Assembly: GCF_037325665.1 (NCBI RefSeq) | Contig: NC_090253.1 | Span: 10,436,185-10,500,184, forward strand | Source of the DNA: Littorina saxatilis | Lineage: Eukaryota > Mollusca > Gastropoda > Littorinimorpha > Littorinidae | DNA: 64,000 nt | Direction: 5' to 3' | Shown here: piece by piece, positions 10,494 to 19,609 of the stretch | Numbering within the stretch: the stretch's first letter is position 1 | Layout of the letters: the number at the start of each line of letters is the position of its first letter | Notes under the pieces: model-generated | The model's database searches: none | What the model saw: the letters and a program-made list of their open reading frames with translations, nothing else | What the model was told of the DNA's origin: nothing | Position numbers and translations under genes: made by a program

Positions 10494-11231
10494 CCCCCCG
10501 CGGGTTAGGGGGAGTCCCATATTGGTTATGGGATGAGAAAGAATTTACCCGATGCTCCTCAGCATGTCGTAAGAGGCGACTAACGGATTCTGTTTCTTCT
10601 TTTACCCTTGTTAAGGGTTTCTTGTATAGAATATAGTCAATGTTTGTAAAGATTTTAGTCAAGCAGTATGTAAGAAATGTTAAGTCCTTTGTACTGGAAA
10701 CTTGTATACCGGCACGGTTGGTCTAGTGGTAAGGCGTCCGCCCCGTGATCGGGAGGTCGTGGGTTCGAACCTCGGCCGGGTCATACCTAAGACTTTAAAA
10801 TTGGCAATCTAGTGGCTGCTCCGCCTGGCGTCTGGCATTATGGGGTTAGTGCTAGGACTGGTTGGTCCGGTGTCAGAATAATGTGACTGGGTGAGACATG
10901 AAGCCTGTGCTGCGACTTCTGTCTTGTGTGTGGCGCACGTTATATGTCAAAGCAGCACCGCCCTGATATGGCCCTTCGTGGTCGGCTGGGCGTTGAACAA
11001 ACAAACAAACTGGAAACTAGTGCATTCTCCCAGTAAGGTCATATATATTGTACTACGTTGCAAGCCCCTGGAGCAATTTTTTGATTAGTGCTTTTGTGAA
11101 CAAGAAACAATTAACAAGTGGCTCTATCCCATCTCCCCCCTTTCCCCTATCCCATCTCCCCCCTTTCCCCGTCGCGATATAACTTTGAATGGTTGAAAAC
11201 GACGTTAAACACCAAAATAATAAAGAAAAAA
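10494..11231 (+). mobile_element. SINE family S2, interrupted by a nested S1 SINE
   Basis: Starts CCCCCCGCGGGTTAGGGGG and ends in the family tail ACGACGTTAAACACCAAA plus AATAAAG. It is flanked by the direct repeat TATATCGATGTCGTTG (10478-10493 and 11232-11247). Unit B carries the uninterrupted target at about 34425. The other copies in the window are at 17350, 37360, 43797 and 61985. Confidence 0.9.
10705..11010 (+). mobile_element. tRNA-derived SINE family S1 (nested)
   Basis: A tRNA-like head with good pol III promoter boxes (TGGTCTAGTGG and GGTTCGAACCT) is followed by a body (TTAGTGCTAGGACTGGTTGG) and a CAAA tail. It lies inside the S2 SINE, whose TGGAAACT is duplicated on both sides. It is not a functional tRNA gene, because the body and tail follow directly. 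Confidence 0.92.
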
Positions 11232-11557
11232 TATATCGATGTCGTTGTGAAATTTTGGCGTAACTCGATTCTTGGCGATTTTGATGTTTTTCTGCTTCAG
11301 GCTTTATGAGAAATAATCTCTGAAATATGATGGCCAATACAACATTCTCTTTTCTTTCTATTCAAACCAGGAACGAATAGTTTAATCTTTTATAACAAAA
11401 TTAATCATTGTTGTCCATCATGGGAGTGAAATGCATTGCACTGTCGTTATGCGCACTTTGGCCCAGCGCATCTGTCTTCAGCAGTGGTTTTTTCTCCGAC
11501 TTTTCCTTGTCGTAGGAGACTTGCCGTCCATGGCTGCAGTACGTCCCCCGTCCTTGG

Positions 11558-12109
11558 TTTTTGAGTCACTTGAGAAAATGTGACTATGTAATCGGTCAGT
11601 GTTAGTCTGTCCGGCCGGCCGGCCGGCCATCCGTAGACACCACCTTAACGTTGGACTTTTCTCGGAAACTATCAAAGCGATCGGGCTCATATTTTGTTTA
11701 GTCGTGACCTCCAATGACCTCTACACTTTAACGATGGTTTCGTTGACCTTTGACCTTTTTCAAGGTCACAGGTCAGCGTCAAAGGAAAAATGAGACATTT
11801 TATATCTTTGACAAAGTTCATCGGATGTGATTGAAACTTTGTAGGATTATTCTTTACATCAAAGTATTTACATCTGTAGCCTTTTACGAACGTTATCAGA
11901 AAAACAAGGGAGATAACTAGCCTTTTCTGTTCGGCAACACACAACTTAACGTTGGGCTTTTCTCGGAAACTATAAAAGTGACCGGGCTCAAATTTTATGT
12001 GAACGTGACTCATTGTGTTGTGAATAGCAATTTCTTCCTGTCCATCTGATGCCTCATATAATATTCAGAACTGCGAAAGTGACTCGATCGAGCGTTTGCT
12101 CTTCTTGTT
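11558..12109 (+). mobile_element. GAGTCAC repeat (copy 2)
   Basis: Nearly identical to 6162-6707 over its whole length, with the same two ends. The GGCC run near the start is longer here, consistent with slippage. It is an insertion in the intron before the unit A zinc-finger exon. Confidence 0.85.
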
Positions 12110-12475
12110 TGTCTGAGTGATCCTTCTCATACCCCATTAGCCTCGGGGAGAGGTGGCTGAATAAGTCTGACCTCTACCCTTTGACCTGTCCAGCTTGGGT
12201 GGCCCTACCAGGAGTTTACACTCCCGCTGGCAAAGCTCTCCGGGTCATCGAGGCACTGAAACCACCACACCGCGCTAAGGAATCAAAATGAATTTTTGTT
12301 GACCTTCTGGAAAGGTGTCTAAAAGTAAAACGAGTTAGGCCAAAATTCTGTGACGACGTTGTCTGATATCAAACATGAATGTTTACCAGATAACTTAATT
12401 TACCTGGTACATCACAGTACTCTAATAGACAATATTAACCTGATCATCTGACATTGGTCTTGCTTTCCTTTCCAG
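12110..12475 (+). other. Intron end before the unit A zinc-finger exon
   Basis: 12110-12290 is an unidentified GC-rich repeat piece (GGTGGCCCTACCAGGAG) found only here. From about 12300 the sequence is collinear with unit B (34620 on) and ends in a polypyrimidine tract and acceptor, TGCTTTCCTTTCCAG at 12461-12475. Confidence 0.6.
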
Positions 12476-15400
12476 TGCAGGAAGGAGAGGTTGTCACCAG
12501 AGATGTAAAAACTACTGAGCCTACAGTGCAGACATTGGAAGGACAAGCTGCAGTCAGATCTCACAGTGATACTTGGCTGAAACAAGAGATACCGACACCA
12601 GAAACACAGACTGCAGTCAACATTCACAGTGATACCTGGCTGAATTAAGAGATACAGACACCAGAAACACAGATTGCTGTCAGCACTCACCGTGATACCT
12701 GGCTGAAATAAGAGATACAGACACCAGAATCACAGACTGCAGTCAGCACTCACAGTGATTCCTTGCTGAAACAAAAGATGGAGACACCAGAATCATTTCA
12801 TTTTCATTTTCATTTCCATTTTCATTACTTTATTGTCCCATCGCTGGGAAATTCGGATCGCTTCCTCCCAGTGGAAAGCTAGCAGCAACGGAGTCGCGCT
12901 ACCCAGGTGTCTGCGTGTTTAGGTGTATTCAGCCACCTGCACTTATGGCAGAATGACCAAGGTCTTTTACGTGCCATTGTGATGACACGGGGGTGGGACA
13001 TGGCTTCCGTCTCTGGGTCTGCACATAAAGTTGACCCGTCCCGGCCCGAATTCGAACCTGCGACCTTCCGATCACAAGTCCAGTGCTCTACCAACTGAGC
13101 TACCGGGCCCCCACAGACTGCAGTCAGCACTCACAGTGATACCTGGCTGAAACAAGAGATACAGACACCAGAAACACAGGCTGCAGTCAGCACTCACTGT
13201 GATACATGGCTAAAACAAGAGATACAGACACCAGAGTCACAGACTGCAGTCTGCACTCACTGTGATACCTGGCTGAAACAAGACATACAGACATCAGAAA
13301 CACAGACTGCAGTCAGCACTCACCGTGATACCTGACTGAATCAAGAGATAGAGACATTAGAAACACAGACTGCTGTCAGCACTCACAGTGATGCCTGGCT
13401 GAAACAAGAGATACAGACATTAGAAACACAGACTGCAATGGACACTCACTGTGATACCTGGCTGGAACAAGAGATATACACCAGGAACACAGACTGCAGT
13501 CAGCACTCACAGTGATACCTGGCGGAAACAAGAGATACAGACACCTGAAACACAGACTGCAGTCAGCACTCATAGTGATATCTGGCCGAAACAAGAGATA
13601 CAGACACCAGAAACACAGACTGCAGTCAGCACTCACAGTGATACCTGGCTGAAAGAAGAGATACAGACACCGGAAACACAGACTGCAGTCAGCACTCATA
13701 GTGATACCTGGCTGAATCAAGAGATACAGACACCAGAAGCACAGGCTGCAGTCAGCACTCACAGTGATACCTGGCTGAAACAAGAGATACAGACATTAGA
13801 AACACAGACTGCAATGGACACTCACTGTGATACCTGGCTGGAACAAGAGATACAGACACCAGGAACACAAACTGCAGTCAGCACTCACAGTGATACCTGG
13901 CTGAAACAAGAGATACAGACACCAGAAACACAGACTGCAATCAGCACTCATAGTGATACCTGGCCGAAACAAGAGATACAGACACCAGAAACACAGACTG
14001 CAATCAGCACTCATAGTGATATCTGGCTGAAACAAGAGATACAGACACCAGAAACACAGACTGCAGTCAGCACTTATAGTGATATCTGGCTGAAACAAGA
14101 GATACAGACACCAGAAACACAGACTGCAGTCAGCACTCACGGTGATACCTGGCTGAAACAAGAGATACAGACACCAGAAACACAGACTACAGTCAGAACT
14201 CACTGTGAATGTGATACCTGGCTGAAACAAGAGATACAGACACCAGAAACACAGACTGCAGTCAGCACTTATTGTGATATCTGGCTGAAACAAGAGATAC
14301 AGACACCAGAAACACAAACTGCAGTCAGCACTCACAGTGATACCTGGCTGAAACAAGAGATACAGACACCAGAACCACAGACTGCAGTCAGCACTCACAG
14401 TGATACCTGGCTGAAACAAGAGATGGAGACATCAGAAACACAGACTGCAGTCAGCACTCACAGTGATACATGGCTGAAACAAGAGATACAGACATCAGAA
14501 ACACAGACTGCTGTCAGCACTCACAGTGATACCTGGCTGAAACAAGAGATACAGACACCAGAACCACAGACTGCAGTCAGCACTCGCAGTGACACCTGGC
14601 TGAAACAAGAGATGGAGACATCAGAAACACATACTGCAGTCAGCACTCACAGTGATACATGGCTGAAACAAGAGGTACAGACACCAGAATTACAGACTGC
14701 AGTCAGCACTCACAGTGATACCTGGCGAGAACAAGAGACACAGACACCAGAAACACAGACTGCAGTCAGCACTCACAGTGATACATGGCTGAAACAAGAG
14801 GTACAGACACCAGAATTACAGACTGCAGTCAGCACTCACAGTGATACCTGGCTGGAACAAGAGACACAGACACCAGAATCACATACAGGAGAGAAAAATC
14901 ATGTATGTACAGAGTGTGATGCTCGGTTCGCACGGTCTTGTAATTTGAAGCGACATGTCATGTTGATACATTCACCAGGAGAGAAAAAACATGCATGTAC
15001 AGAGTGTGATGCTAGGTTTACACTGTCTGGTTCTTTGAAGAGACACATGTTGATACATGCAGGAGAGAAAAAACATGCCTGTGCAGAGTGTGATGCCAGG
15101 TTTACACAGTCTAGTAATTTAAAACAACATATGTTGATACATACAAGACAGAAAAAACATGCATGTACAGAGTGTGATGCTAGGTTTACACTGTCTGGTT
15201 CTTTGAAGAGACACATGTTGATACATTCAACAAGAGAGAAAAAACATGCCTGTACAGAGTGTGATGCTAGGTTTAATCGGTCTAGTCATTTGAAGCAACA
15301 CATGTTGATACATTCAACAAGAGAGAAAAAACATGCCTGTACAGAGTGTGATGCTAGGTTTAATCGGTCTAGTCATTTGAAGCAACACATGTTGATACAT

Positions 15401-15859
15401 TCAACAAGAGAGAAAAAACATGCCTGTACAGAGTGTGATGCTAGGTTTACACAGTCTGGTAGTTTGAAGAGACACATGTTGATACATTCAACAAGAGAGA
15501 AAAAACATGCCTGTACAGAGTGTGATGCTAGGTTTCAACGGTCTGGTCATTTGAAGAGACACATGTTGATACATTCAACAAGAGAGAAAAATCATGCCTG
15601 TGCAGAGTGTGATACTAGGTTTACACAGTCTTGTCATTTAAAACAACACATGTTGTTACATACAGGAGAGAGGAAACATGCATGCACAGAGTGTGATGCT
15701 AGGTTTACATACTGTAGTCATTTGGAGCGACACATGTTAATACATACAGGAGAGAAAAAACATGCCTGTGCAGAGTGTGATGCTAGGTTTACACAGTCTA
15801 GTAATTTAAAACAACACATGTTGATACATACAAGAGAGAAAAAACATGCATGTATATAG
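12476..15859 (+). pseudogene. C2H2 zinc-finger gene, unit A copy, damaged
   Basis: Paralogue of the unit B exon at 34775. From the acceptor at 12474-12475 the frame reads VQEGEVVTRDVK and enters a 21-residue tandem repeat (core STHSDTWLKQEIQTPETQT). In the first 1 kb there are in-frame stops (12646-12648 and at least two more), a SINE insertion (12796-13110) and a 2-bp loss near 13470. From 13451 a long frame is open: about 22 further repeats, then 11 C2H2 fingers (C-X2-C-X12-H-X3-H; the first has H-X4-H) with TGEKK or STREKK linkers, ending HACI-stop at 15859. The first coding exon is absent upstream. The long intact part probably reflects recent origin or conversion with a sister copy. The ATG at 13451 lies within a repeat and is not a natural start. 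Confidence 0.85.
12796..13110 (-). mobile_element. tRNA-derived SINE with AAAATG tail, inserted in the zinc-finger repeat array
   Basis: On the minus strand the head reads CCCGGTAGCTCAGTTGGTAG with a B box (GGTTCGAATTC), and the 3' end is a run of GAAAAT units. It interrupts a 21-residue repeat unit between ACCAGAATCA and CACAGACTGC. Only this copy of the family is seen in the window. Confidence 0.88.
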
Positions 15860-16468
15860 TGTTATGCTAGGATTTAACTGTCTGGTTCTTTGACACGCCA
15901 TCGCGATATGACCTTTGCGGTTAAAAACTACGTTAAACACCACTTAACACATAACACAAATTCTTTGACGCGACACATGTTGTCACCGCCCTGATATGGC
16001 CCTTCGTGGTCGGCTGGGCGTTAAGCAAACAAACAAAACACATGTCACATAATTTTATATACAAGAGAGAAAAACATGCTTGTGCAGAGTGTGATGCTTC
16101 GTTTACACTGTTCCCATCTCCCCCCTTTCCCCGTCGCGATATAACCTTGAACGGTTGAAAACGACGTTAAACACCAAATAAAGAAAGTTTACAAAGTAGT
16201 CCATTGGAGAGGCACATGTTGTCACCTTCAAGAGAGAACTAACATGCATGTACAGAGTGTGATGTTGGGTTTACACAGTAGTCATTTGAAGTGGCACGTC
16301 TTGTCACATTCAAGAGAGAACTAACATGCATGTACAGAGTGTGATGTTGGGTTTACACAGAAGTCATTTGAAGTGGCACATGTTGACACATTCAAGAGAG
16401 AAATAACATGCATGGAAAGAATGGGACGAGAAGTTTACAGAGTTTGGTCAATTTAAGCAACACATGTT

Positions 16469-16506
<38 letters not shown>

Positions 16507-16732
16507 TCGAACTCGAACTCGAACTCGAAAACTTTATTACCGAGGGATGATAGCATTAGGTCCATATGGTCCTTTCTTATAGCTAGTCCCTACTATAATA
16601 CACACATGAAACAAAGAACAAATAGAGAGAGAGAGAGAGAGAGAGAACAAGCTTGTTCAGAGTTAGGTGCTAGCTTCACACAGTTTAGATTTTTGAGATG
16701 GTTCAGAATTCAGACCTGTATCTTTCTCATGA
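15860..16732 (+). pseudogene. Decayed zinc-finger tail of unit A with SINE fragments
   Basis: Finger-like segments continue after the stop (for example around TGCATGTACAGAGTGTGATG at 16250 and 16330), but with frame changes. Interleaved are 3' pieces of S2 (15897-15950; 16111-16186) and S1 (15984-16038), two GA microsatellites (16470-16503; 16625-16647) and a small LINE-like 3' end with GAACTC repeats (16504-16605). The ancestral finger array was longer than the present open frame. Confidence 0.65.
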
Positions 16733-17040
16733 CCGGCACGGTTGGCCTAGTGGTAAGGCGTCCGCCCCGTGATCGGGAGGTCGTGGGTTCGAACCCCGGC
16801 CGGGTCATACATAAGACTTTAAAATTGGCAATCTAGTGGCTGCTCCGCCTGACGTCTGGCATTATGGGGTTAGTGCTAGGACTGGTTGGTCCGGTGTCAG
16901 AATAATGTGACTGGGTGAGACACGAAGCCTGTGCTGCGACTTCTGTCTTGTGTGTGGCGCACGTTATATGTCAAAGCAGCACCGCCCTGATATGGCCCTT
17001 CGTGGTCGGCTGGGCGTTAAGCAAACAAACAAACAAACAA
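16733..17040 (+). mobile_element. tRNA-derived SINE family S1, complete, with 13-bp duplication
   Basis: Complete head (TGGCCTAGTGG and GGTTCGAACCC boxes), body and CAAA tail. The perfect direct repeat ATCTTTCTCATGA flanks it (16720-16732, 17041-17053), so both boundaries are exact. Confidence 0.96.
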
Positions 17041-17345
17041 ATCTTTCTCATGATTTCCTTGCATCGGAGACGGATCTTCAGAATTTGGTGAAGACTGACA
17101 TGTCATACTCAAGTCAGGTATTTTCCATCAACGTGACGGAAGAAGACACGAAAAACTTTTACTTTACTGAACTGCCGATGCCCAGGATCCTACATGAGTA
17201 TGTCGGGAATTCATGGTTTGAGTTTTGTACTGGGTGTGCCTGTCCAGTCTGTGTACCCACAGTATGGAGGTTTCAATGTAAGAAAGGAACTCCATAGAGT
17301 TGTGCAGCCTCGCATCTGTCGACAAAGTGAGATCAACACTTCCCA
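17041..17345 (+). other. Protein-like stretch of unknown origin (possible exon remnant)
   Basis: A frame after the SINE reads sensibly through LQNLVKTDMSYSSQVFSINV and FYFTELPMPRILHEYVG. Beyond about 17210 a different frame looks more natural (PVQSVYPQYGGFNVRKEL), suggesting one frame change. No family was recognised and the stretch is single copy in this window. It could be a fragment of a host gene or of an unrecognised transposon. Confidence 0.3.
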
Positions 17346-17349
17346 GGAA

Positions 17350-17763
17350 CCCCCCGCGGGTTAGGGGGAGTCCCATATTGGTTGGGACGAGAAAGAATTT
17401 ACCCGATGCTACCCAGCATGTCGTAAGAGGTGACTAACGGTTCTGTTTCTCCTTTTACCCTTAAGTGTTTCTTGTATAGAATATAGTCAATGTTTGTAAA
17501 GATTTTAGTCAAGCAGTATGTAAGAAATGTTAAGTCCTTTGTACTGGAAACTTGCATTCTCCCAGTAAGGTCATATATTGTACTACGTTGCAAGCCCCTG
17601 GAGCAATTTTTTGATTACTGCTTTTGTGAACAAGAAACAATTAACAAGTGGCTCTATCCCATCTCCCCCCTTTCCCCTATCCCATCTCCCCCCTTTCCCC
17701 GTCGCGATATAACCTTGAATGGTTGAAAACGACGTTAAACACCAAATAAAGAAAGAAAGAAAG
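17350..17763 (+). mobile_element. SINE family S2
   Basis: Begins CCCCCCGCGGGTTAGGGGG, runs through CTTGTATAGAATATAGTC and GCAAGCCCCTGGAGCAATTT, and ends ACGACGTTAAACACC plus AAATAAAGAAAG. It is nearly full length. Confidence 0.9.
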
Positions 17764-17890
17764 TCCTTCTCCTATGCTGCCCCTAATCAATGGAACTCCC
17801 TCCCCCACATCATTCAGCGGCCACATGGAGTCAACCCCCGCCTTTAAAACCGCTTTAAAAACCCATCTGTTCAAACTCTATCTGGATTCA
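17764..17890 (+). mobile_element. C-terminal crumb of a LINE reverse transcriptase
   Basis: One frame reads SFSYAAPNQWNSLPHIIQ and a neighbouring frame continues AFKTALKTHLFKLYLDS-stop. Together these match the typical extreme C-terminus of CR1/L2/Jockey-type ORF2 proteins (the WNSLP and FK-LK-HLF motifs). It is only about 125 bp, with a frame change in the middle. Confidence 0.6.
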
Positions 17891-17904
17891 TAGTCACCTC
17901 TCTA

Positions 17905-18466
17905 GGGCGGGGATGTAGCTCAGTCGGTAGTGCGCTGGATTTGTATCCAGTTGGCCGCTGTCAGCGTGAGTTCGTCCCCACGTTCCCGCAGTGGGGCACT
18001 GCGGTTATGAAATTAAAGGCCCCTCCTGTTTTTGGAACCGCAGGAGCTTTCTAGTTTGCTGTTAGGTAGATTTTTGGTTCCTCTTTCCTGTCATGCTCTC
18101 TTTTTCTTCATGAATTCTTTTCTTTGTTCTGCCTTCTTGCTCATTCACCTGTATTTTTTCCAAAAATCTCTTCTCTTGCCGCTTGTCTCGCGATTCATGT
18201 ATAGTTTAATCTGTTAGTGTTCTGATGTAAGTCCAGCAGTAGATAGGTTAAGCCTATTTTAACATACTGGAAACTGGTAATCTTCCAGTAGGTATTAATT
18301 TAGTTTTACTAAAGCCTGCTGGGACACAAGTAATGGGTTAGTGCATTTGTAAACAGGAATCGCTTGACAAGTGGCCCCCTTCATCCCCCCCCCCCCCCTT
18401 CCTCGTCCTGATATGGCTCTGCGTAGTCGGCTGGACGTTAAGCAACAAATAAACAAACAAAAAAAT
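17905..18466 (+). mobile_element. SINE family S3 with tRNA-like head
   Basis: The head GGGGATGTAGCTCAGTCGG with an anticodon-arm-like CTGGATTTGTATCCAG precedes the family body that starts CCGCAGTGGGGCACTGCGG, itself a small hairpin. The tail is AGCAACAAATAAACAAAC. Two other copies (42959, 59342) start at the body without the tRNA head. Confidence 0.85.
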
Positions 18467-18745
18467 CGTCCCCACGTTTGGCGAGAGATTTATTTCTCAG
18501 AGTCAAGTTTGTGTGCAGACTCTCCTCGGTGTCCGAACACCCTCGTGTGTACACCCAAGCACAAGACCAAGTGCGCACAAAAAAGATCCTGTAATCCATG
18601 TCAGAGTTCGGTGGGTTATAGAAACACGAAAATACCCAGCATGCTTCCTCCGAAAGCGGCGTATGGCTACCTAAATGGCGGGGTATAACCGGTCATACAC
18701 GTAAAAGCCGTGGGAGTTTCAGCCCATGAACGAACAAACAATAGT
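18467..18745 (+). mobile_element. SINE family S4, body part
   Basis: Runs through GTGTACACCCAAGCACAAGA, AAGATCCTGTAATCCATGTC and CGAAAGCGGCGTATGGCTAC, matching the old copies in the three units (6790, 26668, 47938). The tRNA head is missing. Confidence 0.7.
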
Positions 18746-18819
18746 CACCTCTCTACCTGTACTGTTATAGCTAAAGAGATGGCCGTACATGATGAATGTT
18801 GTACGTGTCACAGTGGCAC

Positions 18820-18821
<2 letters not shown>

Positions 18822-18853
<32 letters not shown>

Positions 18854-19122
18854 TGTGTATGTGTGTGTGTGTACGATTAAAAAGAGTTTACTTCATTGTT
18901 ATGAAACGTAAACGTTTATAAAACTCGTAATAAATCGATCTTTTGTTGAAAAAAAAGAGTTGTACACAAATGTGTGTGTGTGTGTGCGCGCGCGCGCGTG
19001 TGTGTGCGTGTATGTGTGTGTGTGTGCGTGCGTGCGTGTGTGTGTGTGTGTTCGTGTGTGTGTGTGTGTGTGTGTGTGTATGCGTGGGTGTATGTGTGTG
19101 TGTATGCGTGTGTGTGTGTGTG
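18822..19122. repeat. (GT)n microsatellites
   Basis: Two GT-dinucleotide tracts (about 18822-18872 and 18971-19122). The second has GCGC and GTGC interruptions. Open frames over them are artefacts. Confidence 0.95.
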
Positions 19123-19129
19123 TTTATTC

Positions 19130-19306
19130 GCAGCACAGGCTTCATGTCTCACCCAGTCACATTATTCTGACACCGGACCAACCAGTCCTAGCACTAACCC
19201 CATAATGCCAGACGCCAGGCGGAGCAGCCACTAGATTGCCCGGGGTTCGAACCCACGACCTCCCGATCACGGGGCGGACGCCTTACCACTAGGCCAACCG
19301 TGCCGG
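19130..19306 (-). mobile_element. SINE family S1, partial
   Basis: Reverse-strand copy with intact head (complement of GGTTCGAACCC and TGGCCTAGTGG) but lacking the 3' part and tail. A short internal deletion removes the segment after the B box. Confidence 0.88.
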
Positions 19307-19399
19307 TGTGTATTTATGTTCATGGCGTTGTCCATGAGTGGCTAATGTGTTGTACGTTTATTGTCACGTTATTTTGCCAGAATGTATAAATGTGTATGT

Positions 19400-19500
19400 A
19401 CATGTTTTGTTAAATAGTGTGTTTTATGCATAGTTAATATGTACAGCGCGGAGATCATAGGCTACTGTGGTTTGCAGTAAATAAGCTGTCATTATTATCA

Positions 19501-19539
<39 letters not shown>

Positions 19540-19540
19540 T
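19400..19540 (+). mobile_element. LINE 3' end fragment with TTA microsatellite
   Basis: GTACAGCGCGGAGATCATAG followed by an ATAAGCTGTCATTATTA tail and a (TTA)n run resembles the 3' ends of CR1/L2-type LINEs and SINEs that copy them. Confidence 0.5.
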
Positions 19541-19609
19541 TATAATACTCCGCAATACGAATCCTTTTCATTAGAACCAATCACTTTAAAAAAAATCTTG
19601 TTTGTGAAA

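Noticed and set aside
10711-10785. tRNA gene (similar heads at 16733 and 17905)
   Set aside because: The head is followed directly by a SINE body and CAAA tail, the anticodon arm is imperfect, and the copies are flanked by target duplications.
12907-13130. Short frames over 12879-13130 as an exon within the zinc-finger gene
   Set aside because: The sequence is a tRNA-derived SINE inserted in the repeat array.
13376-14419. Minus-strand open frames opposite the zinc-finger repeats (also at 34735-35388)
   Set aside because: They are antisense shadows of the 63-bp coding repeat. The plus frame gives the in-phase repeats and fingers.
18032-18217. 61-codon frame found three times (also 43006-43191 and 59390-59575)
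   Set aside because: It lies within the body of SINE S3 and is repeated because the SINE is repeated. SINEs are not coding.
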